Source: Ostrinia nubilalis
Taxonomy: Eukaryota > Arthropoda > Insecta > Lepidoptera > Crambidae
Assembly (NCBI RefSeq): GCF_963855985.1
Contig: NC_087118.1
Location: 7,688,001-7,752,000, forward strand
Direction of reading: 5' to 3'
DNA: 64,000 nt
The translations under genes and the position numbers were made by a program. How positions within the stretch are numbered: position 1 is the stretch's first letter; the number at the start of each line of letters is the position of its first letter. Shown here in pieces: positions 1-9,888 of the stretch. The notes under the pieces are model-generated. The model did no database searches. It was not told the DNA's origin and saw nothing but the letters and a program-made list of their open reading frames with translations.

Positions 1-1
1 T

Positions 2-3000
2 GATGTAAAAAATCCTAACCGAGTATCATCATATCCATACTTCACTGATGTCTTGAATGTTGATAATATGCATTTTCCAGTTTCATTAAAAGATATTAAA
101 ACTTTTGAAATAAATAATAATGATATCAGCATCAATGTGTATGGGATAGACGAGAAACAAAATATTATCGGTCCGTTATATAAAACGTTGTTACGAAAAA
201 AACACCATGTTAATATGCTTCTGTTAGAAAAGGACTCCAAATCCCATTATTGTCTTATAAAGGATTTAACAAATTTGGTTCGAAATCAAGTTACGAAGCA
301 TCATGGGAAATTACATTTTTGTGACGAATGTTTGTTATTTTTTAAATCAAAACGAGATCATGATGACCATGTGTGTGGTGGAGTGGTCACGTTATTGCCT
401 GAAAGTGGTACTACGATGCAATTTAAAAATTATCATTGCATGCAGGATGTGCCATTCATCATCTACGCAGACTTTGAGACCATATTAGAGCCTTGCTCCG
501 AAAGTACAGGCGCATACACTGCGAAGATACAAAAACATGTGCCAGCAGCGTTTGCTTATTACATTGTTTGTAATTATGATAATTCGCGTAACCATCTGGT
601 AACGTATCGAGGAACCGACTGTGCTACTGTATTTGTTAAAAGGTTACAAAAAGATACAAAAAGAATTTACAAACTTATTCAATCTGCGTCTGAAAGTCCT
701 GTTCCTATTATGTATAATGAGGAGGATCAAACAAACTTTGAAAGAGCTGAGAACTGTTATTTGTGCTCTCATTTACTAATTGATGATAAAGTACGGGATC
801 ATTGTCACTTTACCGGTAAATATCGCGGTGCTGCTCATTCGTCCTGTAAACTTAAATTTAGGATTCCTAAATTTATCCCGGTATTTTTTCATAACTTATC
901 AGGTTATGACTGTCATTTGTTTATTCGCGAACTAAGTAGTTTTCCTGGAGAAATAAAAGTTATTCCTAAAAATAAGGAAAACTATATTTCTTTTACCAAG
1001 TTTATCCAGATTTCAACTACTAACTTTGTTGCTGTGCGTTTTGTTGACTCATTCAAATTTTTGGGTACAAGTTTAGAACAATTAGCTAAAAATCTACAGC
1101 AAAACGATTTCATAAATTTGCGCGCACATTGTGACAATGAAAGTCAATTGACATTGCTAAGTCGAAAAGGTGTATACCCGTACAGTTACTTGTCAAACTG
1201 GCAGGTTTACGAAGAAAAGAACTTGCCCTCAATAGAAAAGTTTTATAATCATCTCACTGATGAGGCTCTAAGCCAATCGGATTATGATCATGCAAAAAAT
1301 GTTTGGCGCTGTTTTAATATAAATAATCTCGGAGAATATACGGATTTGTATGTAAAGAGTGATGTTTTGATATTAAGCGATATTTTTGAAAAGTTTCGTA
1401 AAACATGTAAAATCAATTATGATTTAGATCCTGCATTTTATCTCACAGCACCAAGTCTTAGCTTTGACGCCATGTTATTAAAGACAAAAGTAAAATTGGA
1501 ACTGCTTTCAGATTTAGAAATGATACGAATGATACAACAGGGAATTCGTGGAGGCATTTGCTTATGTTCAAAAAGGTATGCTAAATCAAATAATCACTAT
1601 CAGCATGATTATGATCCCTCTCAACCAAACAGATATCTGATGTATGTAGATTGTAATAATTTATACGGCTTTGCAATGTGCAGTTATCTACCTTATGCGG
1701 ATTTTAAACTTATTAATGAAAAGGAATGTGAACAACTCAACATAACAAGTATTCCTAATGACAATGATTATGGATATATTCTCGAAGTTGATTTGGAATA
1801 TCCTGAGAATTTGCATGATTTACATAATGATCTTCCATTTTGTGCAGAAAACTTTACTCCACCCGGTGCCAGAAATGTAAAACTTACGCCAAAAGACAAT
1901 GCCGGAAATTGGCGTCTTTTTTTTTTTCGCGCGGCCATCGACCAAACCTTGTTTTTTGATTACAAAATAGTGTAATAAACCAAACTTACTATGACATGTA
2001 TACCTCTAAACTCAGTCTGAACTGAGTTACGAGCATTAGAAGTTTGATGATTTTCATACTAGATTTGCTTTTTGCGCGCAAGTTTTGTAAGAAATTGCAA
2101 CAAAATAGTGACATTGTATGTGTAAACAAACAATACCATCCATTAAAGGCTCCATATATCAGTATGCAGCAGAATCAGCGCAATAAAAAAATAGCGCAAT
2201 GTTTTGTCGCAATTTCTTACAAAACTTGCGCGCAAAAAGCAAATCTAGTATGAAAATCATCAAACTTCTAATGCTCGTAACTCAGTTCAGACTGAGTTTA
2301 GAGGTATACATGCCATAATAAGTTTGGTTTATTACACTATTTTGTAATCAAAAAATAAAGTTTCGTCGATGGCCGCGTGAAAAAAAAAAGACGCCACCTT
2401 CCATACAAAATCTGGCATTGCCATTTGTACAATAAATATAACTATATTATCCACTACGTTCATTTAAAGACATGTATTCAACATGGATTACGCCTAAAAA
2501 AAATTCATAAAGGAATATCGTTTAGACAAAGCCCATACTTAAAGGAATATATAGATTTAAATACTCAGTTGCGACAAAATTCAAATTCGTTATTTGAGCA
2601 AGACTTTTTCAAATTGCTTAACAACAGCATTTTTGGAAAAACATTAGAAGACACTGAACGAAGAGTAGATGTAAAACTTGTTAGCACGTGGCAGGACGAG
2701 CGGAACAAAACCAAGAAATGTTTTACCGCTGAACAATTGATATCACGTCCTAATTTTCATAGTGTGTCAATATTTGATGAAAATTTAGTAGCTATACAAT
2801 TAAAACGTGAAAAAGTTATTCTTGACAAGCCCATATACATTGGTTTTACGGTCTTAGAGCTCTCCAAAAATCATATGTACGATTTTCATTATTCAGTAAT
2901 GAAAAATTACTACCATGATAAACTGTCTTTATGTTATACTGATACTGATAGTCTTTTGTACTCTATAGAGACAAACGATTTTTATTCAGACTTGAAAGAA

Positions 3001-3416
3001 AACTTTTTGAATTACTTTGATACTAGCAATTATGTATCGAACAATTGTTTTGATATCATGCCTAAAAATAAAAAAGTTCCTGGATTATTCAAAGATGAAT
3101 TAGGGGGCAAAATATTACTTGAGTTTGTAGGACTACGATCGAAATTATACAGTATTAGAACAAACAGTCATGAAGTAAAAAAAGCAAAAGGAGTAAAAAA
3201 AATGTAACCAATAAACTGAAATTTTCTGATTACACCAATGTTTTATCAACTGGTAAAGAGTTACGAGGTAAAAATATTCTTTTTAAAACAATAAAGCATC
3301 AAATTTTTACCACAGAGCAAAACAAAGTGGCTTTGTCCCGAAAGGATGACAAACGTTTTATTACGAAAGATAATATTTCTACTATATCCTGGGGACATTA
3401 TTATATTACAGTTTAG
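2..3416 (+). pseudogene. Polinton A DNA polymerase B (broken, 5' end outside window)
   Basis: Protein-primed family B DNA polymerase that would replicate the element. The reading frame is already open at base 2 and aligns with about residue 212 onward of the intact copy in B. Exonuclease motifs (YADFET, HNLSGYDCH, YTDLYVKSD) and polymerase motifs (DCNNLYGFAM, NNSIFGKT, CYTDTDS) are all readable. Two breaks are visible. A 529-bp fold-back insertion sits at 1895-2423. A one-base frameshift occurs in a poly-A run near 3200; after it the remaining C-terminal homology, ending in SWGH, continues in another frame to a stop at 3414-3416. The gene points away from the capsid cluster, as in B. Confidence 0.93.
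1895..2423. mobile_element. Fold-back MITE inserted in Polinton A PolB
   Basis: A 529-bp insertion absent from the homologous PolB of element B. It has long inverted arms of about 185 bp (roughly 1911-2099 and 2209-2395) beginning GGCGTCTTTTTT, with an outer imperfect pair (gacaatgcc and ggcattgcc). The interior of about 110 bp is AT-rich and non-coding. No transposase is present, so it is non-autonomous. I could not settle the target duplication because the junction is A-rich. Short ORFs in it are by-products of the arms. Confidence 0.88.
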
Positions 3417-4169
3417 TTAATATATTTTCTTTTTCTGAGACGAATTATTATTCATCAGAAATTCAGTTGCTTTTCGCCAAAATGTATTTACTAAGTGTAT
3501 TAATTAATCTCACTAGTTAGTAAACTACTATGTATTCAAACCTATTTAGCCTAAAAAATATATTTACTGTGTAGATGTAGTGTAAGGGTACATTTTATTA
3601 CTTTTATATGATTAAAGTTTAAAATAAATTAGCTAAACAGAAAGCCTAAGTTTTTTATTTATATTTCTACCGTAAACAAGTTATGTTGTCACTTTTAGAA
3701 GAAATGTTAGTTGTACTTACGCTCCCATAGTAACATGCATTAAACAAGTCGTAACTTGTCCAATGTATAATGCTGATTAAGTATCATTTTACAGCATATG
3801 CACTGTATGCACTAAGCAAGTCGTAACTTGTCATCATCCTAAATATATTGCTGATTGTGAATAAAATGTCTCTGGATACCTAATATCGTACACGTGCATT
3901 ACTTACGTCAACCGTAAGAAGTGCAAAGTTAACAGTTTTTAATAAGCATCATTTTAGTAAATGAACAAAATTATTGTCTAATAAGCTGTTTCATGTTGAA
4001 ACTCGAATTATTTCTGAGTAAACATTAATGCACGTGTTGACAAATATTACCAGCTCATCAATTTTGTTAGAGGCAGGCATTACTTTTGTGCGGCATTTTT
4101 CATCATTCGATAGCCGACCGCTGCGAAAGCCACTTGGTACTCACTACACTTAGTGACAAAACAAAAGAA
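3417..4169. other. Intergenic region of Polinton A with small repeated palindromes
   Basis: About 750 bp between the PolB tail and the small gene, with no convincing coding sequence. At 3744-3759 lies the palindrome ACAAGT-cgta-ACTTGT, repeated in near-identical context at 3817-3830 as part of a diverged ~73-bp direct duplication (about 3737 and 3809). A third hairpin, CTTACG-tcaac-CGTAAG, lies at 3902-3918. These could be regulatory sites for the small gene or transcript-end structures. Function is unknown. Confidence 0.5.
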
Positions 4170-4553
4170 ATGGACAGTACGTTGGAACAATACGCTCAAG
4201 ATCCTCTTGCTGGCTTTAATTCAATGTATCCAGAGCTAGCCAGACAACAGCTGGAACCAAAGAAAAAAAGAAGCAAACGTCCTGCTGAAACTCAGGAAAA
4301 TCCTACGCCACCGAAGAAACAGTGTCTTCAAAGTGGATCAAATTATGTGTACAGCAATGAAACCAGGCGAGGTCTTCGACTCATCAGGATAGAAGTCGTG
4401 GACTTGGACGGTGCAGTTCAAAGTGATAGTGATAATGAAAAAATACTTTATAGTGCTCAATACATTGTTACTGACAATTTTAATCCAATTATGGAGCAAA
4501 CGGAACATTTAATAACCAATATATGCAAACAAATTTGTAATGATAATATTTAA
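4170..4553 (+). CDS. Small conserved Polinton protein (copy A), unknown function
   Basis: 127 aa from the ATG at 4170. I chose this start because the copy in B also begins shortly before the shared QYAQDPL.GF segment; an upstream in-frame ATG at 4086 has no counterpart. The protein has a conserved N-terminal QYAQDPLAGF block, a basic middle (KKKRSKRP, a possible nuclear localisation signal) and a conserved C-terminal half (RLIRIEVVDLD, then YSAQYIVTDNF). It is still open in A, where most other genes are broken. I do not recognise the family. Its place beside PolB and its NLS-like patch would suit a DNA-binding or early regulatory role, which is inference only. Confidence 0.65.
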   Translation: MDSTLEQYAQDPLAGFNSMYPELARQQLEPKKKRSKRPAETQENPTPPKKQCLQSGSNYVYSNETRRGLRLIRIEVVDLDGAVQSDSDNEKILYSAQYIVTDNFNPIMEQTEHLITNICKQICNDNI

Positions 4554-4847
4554 AAATAAGTGACTTTTGTTTTTAAATTAAGTTTAAGTGTAAGTAACTT
4601 GTTTTTATGTTTTAATAGGATAAGTAAAATAAGATATTTGTGTTTAGTTAAGTTATTGATAAAATTAAATTGATTTAAACTTAATGACTTTTTATTTTCT
4701 TAAAACATAATTTAGGTTTAGGTAAATGAGACAGTTTATTTTATTAAACACATTTATTCATCATTTTAAATAATCATAATACAGTAATTAGCTTTTATTA
4801 ATTTACACAATAATTAAAATAACACTACACTAAATAATACAATAAAT

Positions 4848-5336
4848 TCATATTGCAAAATTTCTTTCAACACACCATTTCTTTATACATATAACATTTT
4901 TTAATGCACAAATTTTCTCATGGTTAACACAGTTAAATAATTTGGGATTATCTGAACACTAAATTTTGTAAAGAGTATTTAAACTAGGAACACCTAGATA
5001 AGTTATGTCCATTACACTATTTTGATTACACAAATTATGCACCCATTTAATATTTTCATCTCCTTTTACCAAAATATATTTACCTTTTAAATAAGGTACG
5101 ATAATTCTTTGAAACTCTCTATAAACAATATAGCCTTCATTCCACCGATAGCCTCTGTTCTTTTCGATCCAACAAACTTGTCTTTTCTCTTCAACAGTTA
5201 GTGAACTGAACGGGTATGGAGGCTTGATCAAAAATAGGTGGGTATGCTCTTGGGTAGCTATAGCAAATTCTTTTATTATGAATTCATTTCTATTGTTTTT
5301 AAATCCTTGAAGATCTACAACTATATTGCTATTCAT
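4848..5336 (-). pseudogene. Polinton A DnaQ/RNase H-fold-like protein with nonsense codon
   Basis: Same gene as the 162-aa protein at 13036-13524. The reading frame is open for 125 codons, meets TAG (4959-4961), then continues in frame with clear homology (CALKNV.CIKKWCVE) to a stop at 4848, giving exactly the same codon count as copy B. So the only disabling change I see is one nonsense substitution at a codon that is tyrosine in B. The start overlaps the end of the major capsid gene by 4 nt (ATGA). Confidence 0.85.
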
Positions 5337-6531
5337 GATATTTTCTTAACAATGTTACTCAAAGGTTTGTATTCGAATATACAATCGTTTAATATCAAGC
5401 AATAAGCAGATGTCTGATCTGGTATTTCTTGGTCTGTTTCGATTTCAACTCTCACGTCGATTGAACCTTTTAAAGTTTCGTGTTGTCTCGAACAGTCGAT
5501 AACAATTAAAGGAGCTACGTCTCTGAATTCTTTCAAACTTAACAACGGCTCTGACCGACGTCCGTGATATGACTGTTGAAATCTTGCATACTGTTCGTAT
5601 AATAAAGAAAACCTATCTTCTGAAAAACTAATATTTAGACCTTCATACGGATAATATGATGAATTTAAAAAGACTCTTACATCACGGACGTGACAATGAT
5701 CAAACTCTGCCATTGACAATGCAACGTTATGTTTGCGGTTGGTTTGTAAGGCGATGACAACAAATCGCGGTTTCTCTACTTGTGAAGAAGTTTTTATAGA
5801 CCAAGTATGCTTACGTGTTTTAGGCAGTAATGGGTATTCATACAGATCCCAATTACGAAACGTTAATGGAATAGCTCGATCTTTCTCTAAATGTTTTAAT
5901 AGGTTAATTCTTTCTCGGTCCGAAACTTTGATGTGTGGAACTCGCCATATAATTTTATTTATTATAATGTCATCTACAACTTCACCCGCGTTTAACTTGA
6001 CCGCATTAAGATTAGTATTACTTCTCAGTAATACTAACTCGTGTTTAGAGTTAATAATAATTTTTTCGTAGTCTTCGGCAAATCCTAGTATCCTGTTTAA
6101 TGGTATAGATGCAGAAAATGATCCACCACTGGCATTGTTTGTTCCTGCGGTTGACCAGCCCCAAACTCGACCACACTTAGATTCATTGTCATTTAATGAT
6201 AGGTAAGATTTTATTGTTGTAGTAATACCAGCATTCTTAATTTTGTCTATTTCTACTCCATTTAATTCATATCTTATATCTTGGAAGAGAAATAGGGCAG
6301 GATTATTTACGAAGTGTACATTTGATACTTTTTCTTTGGTGGTGCTGTTATACACAATTACTTTTCCTTCGATATATAGACTACTAAGTGAAGGTAACAC
6401 GTACAAGTCTTGTTGGTTGATAGGTATTCGTATTTCATCATTCTTGTTGAAACTTGTCACGTATGGTTTGTACGAATGATACTCGAAACTTTCAATGCTG
6501 TTATCGTATGATGTTTGCTGAGATATATTTA
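5333..6531 (-). pseudogene. Polinton A major capsid protein, 5' end separated by Polinton B
   Basis: Homologous to the 402-aa capsid gene of B over all but the first four codons. Element B is inserted after the first few codons, so the start ATG and those codons now lie at 23410-23425. The open frame runs on into B's terminal repeat for about 29 codons but contains no ATG there (only GTG), so I do not think a capsid is made. The rest has no stops or frameshifts, so the insertion is probably what inactivated the gene. The assignment as capsid follows from the argument given for copy B. Confidence 0.88.
6526..6531. repeat. Target-site duplication TATTTA, left copy
   Basis: TATTTA directly precedes the left terminal repeat of element B and occurs again directly after the right terminal repeat (23410-23415). 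The homologous capsid start in element B itself has this hexamer once. Polintons are known to make 6-bp duplications. Confidence 0.95.
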
Positions 6532-6646
6532 AGTAGTATGTTATTGGGCGTTCTATCTCACATTCGGTCGGTCGCAGTCGCGACCTCACTCTGTGCGATA
6601 GATCGCCCAATAACACGATCGTAAGTAAACCATGCCTGCAGTAATG
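6532..6646 (+). repeat. Left terminal inverted repeat of Polinton B
   Basis: Begins AGTAGTATGTTATTGGGCG and matches the reverse complement of 23295-23409 with about two differences. Inside the repeat, TGTTATTGGGCG (6539-6550) pairs with CGCCCAATAACA (6604-6615). The sequence between them continues the pairing (tctatc..cac with gtg.gataga, then GGTCGC with GCGACC), so each terminus can fold into a ~77-bp hairpin. The ATPase start codon lies 4 bp inside the repeat, so the repeat may also hold its promoter. Confidence 0.95.
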
Positions 6647-6650
6647 TACG

Positions 6651-7445
6651 ATGAATATGAACCTTTTTCGAACTACATCTTTTAATCATCGGTGTGAGTA
6701 TATTGTCATCAGTTCTTTGAAATCCACCGATCACGACAGTCGAGTTAAAAATTCTGTTATGAAATTTCTGAAACAAAAAGAATCACTTAAATTGGAATGC
6801 GTCTGTCCTGAAGCATCGAACAAGCCTAAGCGTCACGGGAAATTATTGCCAAATACTATACGTAGTATCGTGTGCGGTCCATCGAACTGTGGGAAGACCA
6901 ATTTAGTTATCAGTTTATTGTTACATAAGGATGGACCACGTTTTCGTAACCTGTATGTGTACTCTAAGTCTTTATACCAACCTAAGTACGTATTTTTAGA
7001 AAAAGTATTGGACAAGGTTGCAGGTACATCTTATAACAAGTATAATCATAATAGTGAAATTTTGAGGCCCCACGAAGCATTGCCTGACTCAATTATCATA
7101 TTTGACGATGTTGCTTGTGAAAATCAAAACAATATACGCGATTATTTCGCCATGGGTCGGCATAAAAACATTGATTGTTTTTATATGAATCAAACTTATA
7201 CTAAAATACCTAAACAACTGGTAAGAGATAATGCTAATCTTATTATATTGTTTAAGCAAGATGATGTAAATCTAAGACACGTTTACGATGAACATGTTGG
7301 GTCTGACATGTCATGGTCGCAGTTTCGTGAAATGTGCTCAACTGTATGGAGTAAACCTTACAGTTATGTGGTCATCAATAAGGATTGTGAACGAAACAAA
7401 GGCTGTTATCGAATGAAGTTTGATACATTCATAGTAATGGACTAA
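6651..7445 (+). CDS. DNA-packaging ATPase, A32/FtsK-HerA type
   Basis: 264 aa. Walker A is GPSNCGKT (residues 76-83), Walker B is IIIFDD (148-153), followed by a conserved glutamine (NQTY, about 181) and a KIPKQLVRDNANLI segment typical of viral packaging ATPases. The family drives DNA into capsids. It is the first gene after the left terminal repeat. The ATG at 6651 is immediately downstream of the repeat, but homology-like content begins near the second possible start (6759, MKFLKQK), so the true start is uncertain. No counterpart of A remains in the window, because that end of A was lost to the repeat array. Confidence 0.92.
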   Translation: MNMNLFRTTSFNHRCEYIVISSLKSTDHDSRVKNSVMKFLKQKESLKLECVCPEASNKPKRHGKLLPNTIRSIVCGPSNCGKTNLVISLLLHKDGPRFRNLYVYSKSLYQPKYVFLEKVLDKVAGTSYNKYNHNSEILRPHEALPDSIIIFDDVACENQNNIRDYFAMGRHKNIDCFYMNQTYTKIPKQLVRDNANLIILFKQDDVNLRHVYDEHVGSDMSWSQFREMCSTVWSKPYSYVVINKDCERNKGCYRMKFDTFIVMD

Positions 7446-7523
7446 ACTTTTTATAAGTATAGATGTTAAATTAGCAAACACTCAGTTTAATTAGAGAAGT
7501 CAAACAGAGCAGGAATCTTAATA

Positions 7524-8567
7524 ATGGAACGAAATTTAAAGGAACAAATAGTAAAATCTGCTGCAGCTGTAAAAAGAAAAGTAGAAATGATTAAAGATGT
7601 AAAAAATTCAAATGATATGGCTTTGGACACAATATTTAAACCTATCATTAACCCGCTGAAACTATTAACAAACCAAACTGATGAAAAACGTCTTATAAAT
7701 GAAGGATTGGAGCAAAATTCAGAAGCTAAAAGAGCTAAATACAGTGAAAGTGAAGCATCAAATACTTCTACTGAAGATTATGAAGATCGTGACAATGATG
7801 AAGACGATTTAGATAATATAGATGTTTGCAAAACATCTAACAAAACCCTTACTACATCGCCCTCGGTGGATTACGATGTCCATGAAAACTCATTTAAATC
7901 TCTTCAATCGTCACCGAGTATCAATAACGAATCTTTATCATGGTCGGTGTCATCTGAAGTGATGAGTGATGTACCTTATGGTATTAGAAATGTAAAGGGA
8001 AAGCTGATGCTCGGCAATACGCGTGTTCATGATGATGATCGCATTTTGAAAATTGGAAACCGTAGCCTAAAAAAAACTCCTGGCTTAAAAGAATTATTGT
8101 ACAAAAAAACTCCAGATTTAAAAATGATTACAAATGAGGACTTACAAAATTATAAATTAGTACTTATAGATACCAATGCACACAAACGAAACTGTGATGC
8201 ATCAAAACCAATAAACAGTAACAAAGGATTTAAATATATGAACGTGATCAAACCTTTGTTTAAGTTCTCTAGAAGTCACACAAGTAGTGTAGAAAGTCTC
8301 CCACGAGGTGAAGGTGTCGATATTTTGAAAGAAGTTAAGAAGGATACTGATTTGGTTTATTGGGATGATCCAAATGAATTAGTGGAAAGGTTAAAATTAC
8401 TATTTGGGTCATGGGCAGCTGGTAACACTGGAGTACAAAATGAAATTTATTCAATAATAGAGGAATTGCATGAAGCTGGTATCATAAAAGATATAAAATA
8501 TATAAAGCTCCCAACAGGAGGGTTTGGCAGTACTATTACACTACAGAAGCCGAGCAGACGGCAATGA
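7524..8567 (+). CDS. Conserved 347-aa Polinton protein, unknown function
   Basis: The N-terminal third is polar and acidic (EDYEDRDNDEDDLDN), probably disordered. The middle contains YGIRNVKGKLMLGN and a TPGLKELLYKKTPD block. The C-terminus has a DDPNELVERLKLLFGSW segment with AAGNTGVQNEI. I believe proteins with this C-terminal pattern recur in arthropod Polinton-type elements, but I cannot name a function. The stop overlaps the start of the next gene (ATGA at 8564-8567), suggesting coupled translation. Only its last codons remain in element A (26697-26769). It may be a structural or scaffold protein, given its place among virion genes (inference). Confidence 0.8.
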   Translation: MERNLKEQIVKSAAAVKRKVEMIKDVKNSNDMALDTIFKPIINPLKLLTNQTDEKRLINEGLEQNSEAKRAKYSESEASNTSTEDYEDRDNDEDDLDNIDVCKTSNKTLTTSPSVDYDVHENSFKSLQSSPSINNESLSWSVSSEVMSDVPYGIRNVKGKLMLGNTRVHDDDRILKIGNRSLKKTPGLKELLYKKTPDLKMITNEDLQNYKLVLIDTNAHKRNCDASKPINSNKGFKYMNVIKPLFKFSRSHTSSVESLPRGEGVDILKEVKKDTDLVYWDDPNELVERLKLLFGSWAAGNTGVQNEIYSIIEELHEAGIIKDIKYIKLPTGGFGSTITLQKPSRRQ

Positions 8568-8914
8568 ATATAGATAAATTTGGTCATCACATTCATAAGC
8601 GTTTACGATTGTCTGAGTTTACTAATATTCTTACTGATGACACATTAGTAAGGTCAGATGCAGGCGACTTTGATTTAAAATCATCGAGATTAAAAGGATT
8701 ACCAACCCCTAGAAAAGATGATGAGGCTGTAAATAAAGAGTATGTGGATAAATGTGTTCAAGATTTTAAAAATGAATTGAAAACCATTCAAAGTAATATT
8801 AAGAAGTATCTTAATAATTTGGAAAAATTAACTACTAATAATTTATCTACATTTTATTACACAAAAGAAGAAATCGATCGGATGATTGCAGCAAAATCTA
8901 TCAAGAATGAGTAA
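8564..8914 (+). CDS. Small fibre-like protein with AVNKEYVD motif
   Basis: 116 aa. Residues about 40-65 read SSRLKGLPTPRKDDEAVNKE followed by YVDK. This closely resembles the recurring PxxxxDAVNKxYVD motif of phage tail-fibre shafts. After it comes a long predicted coiled-coil segment (FKNELKTIQSNIKKYLNNLE) and a YYTKEEIDRMI tail. The pattern suggests a short trimeric fibre or spike attached to the virion, by analogy only. It starts in the ATGA overlap with the 347-aa gene and ends 8 nt inside the integrase gene. The copy in A (26353-26700) is also open. Confidence 0.75.
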   Translation: MNIDKFGHHIHKRLRLSEFTNILTDDTLVRSDAGDFDLKSSRLKGLPTPRKDDEAVNKEYVDKCVQDFKNELKTIQSNIKKYLNNLEKLTTNNLSTFYYTKEEIDRMIAAKSIKNE

Positions 8915-9839
8915 ACAAGATATAGTCAACGAGCTACACAAAGCAGCGAGAAGAAATTTCATCCGCCGACATACGATTATTAAAGGGATAGATGATTTAT
9001 GGCAAGCTGACCTTATGGATTTTCAAAAATATTCATCATTTAATAAAGGATATAAATATGTTCTAGTTGTAATTGATGCTTTTTCAAAATACGTATGGGT
9101 TAGACCGTTGAAGTCCAAATCCAAACAAAGTGTTACGAATGCAATGAAAAGTATATTTATCGAATCAACAAGAAAGCCTAAACATTTGCAAACAGATCTG
9201 GGTACAGAGTTTTATAACGATTGTTTTAAACAGTTAACAAAAAGTTATAACATAAATCATTATTCCACATACTCGATTAAAAAGGCGGCAATTGTAGAAC
9301 GAGTAATAAGAACGATAAAATCTCATCTCTACAAAGTATTTAGTTTATGCGGTCGTTATCAATGGTTTAAAAATAATTTAGATGCAGTTGTACAGCAGTA
9401 CAATAACACTTTTCATCGGGTTACTAAATTCAAACCAATAAATGTTAATAATTCCAATGAGACTGTCGTTAGATCTAATATTATCAAAAGCCAGATTCCA
9501 CAAACGCGTAAACGGTCAACTTTTCAAGTTGGCGACTTTGTTCGTATAAGTAAATTCAAAGGAGATTTTTATAAAGGTTATACACCTAATTGGTCTACCG
9601 AAATTTTTCGTATCATAAAAATTAAACAAACAAATCCTCAAACGTATCAAATTGAAGATAAACACAATCAAATTATTCTTGGTTCTTTTTACGGATATGA
9701 ATTACAAAAAACTAAACTGCCTGATCTTTATCTTATCGAGAAAGTTATAAAAAGGAAAGGAAACAAACTTTTTGTTAAATGGTTGGGCTTAAGTGATAAG
9801 GAAAACAGTTGGGTTGACAAAAGTGAATGTGTGGTGTAG
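8907..9839 (+). CDS. Integrase, retrovirus type (DDE) with C-terminal chromodomain
   Basis: 310 aa from the ATG at 8907, which I prefer to a TTG 21 nt earlier. The catalytic triad is visible: D35 (WQADL), D97 (LQTDLGTEF) and E131 (AIVERVIRT). A C-terminal SH3-like DNA-binding part precedes a chromodomain from about residue 275 (LIEKVIKRKGNKLFVKWLG, with a conserved W). The protein would join element ends to host DNA and produce the 6-bp duplication; the chromodomain may guide target choice. The N-terminus overlaps the fibre-like gene by 8 nt. The homologue in A is broken. Confidence 0.95.
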   Translation: MSKQDIVNELHKAARRNFIRRHTIIKGIDDLWQADLMDFQKYSSFNKGYKYVLVVIDAFSKYVWVRPLKSKSKQSVTNAMKSIFIESTRKPKHLQTDLGTEFYNDCFKQLTKSYNINHYSTYSIKKAAIVERVIRTIKSHLYKVFSLCGRYQWFKNNLDAVVQQYNNTFHRVTKFKPINVNNSNETVVRSNIIKSQIPQTRKRSTFQVGDFVRISKFKGDFYKGYTPNWSTEIFRIIKIKQTNPQTYQIEDKHNQIILGSFYGYELQKTKLPDLYLIEKVIKRKGNKLFVKWLGLSDKENSWVDKSECVV

Positions 9840-9840
9840 G

Positions 9841-9850
9841 TATATAAATA
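9841..9850 (+). promoter_or_regulatory. TATA-box-like element before phospholipase gene
   Basis: TATATAAATA lies directly after the integrase stop and about 40 bp before the ATG at 9889. The same string is kept in element A between its integrase and phospholipase genes. It could start a separate late transcript for the virion genes that follow. No transcription data support this. Confidence 0.45.
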
Positions 9851-9888
9851 AATCATAAATTCTCCTATAACTCACTTTATGATAATCA

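Noticed and set aside
4086..4169. N-terminal extension of the small Polinton protein (start at 4086)
   Set aside because: The homologue in element B has no such extension; conservation starts at the second ATG.
5333..6616. A 427-codon capsid frame extending into the terminal repeat of Polinton B
   Set aside because: The first ~29 codons are terminal-repeat sequence and start with GTG, not ATG. The true start codons of this gene are at 23410-23425.
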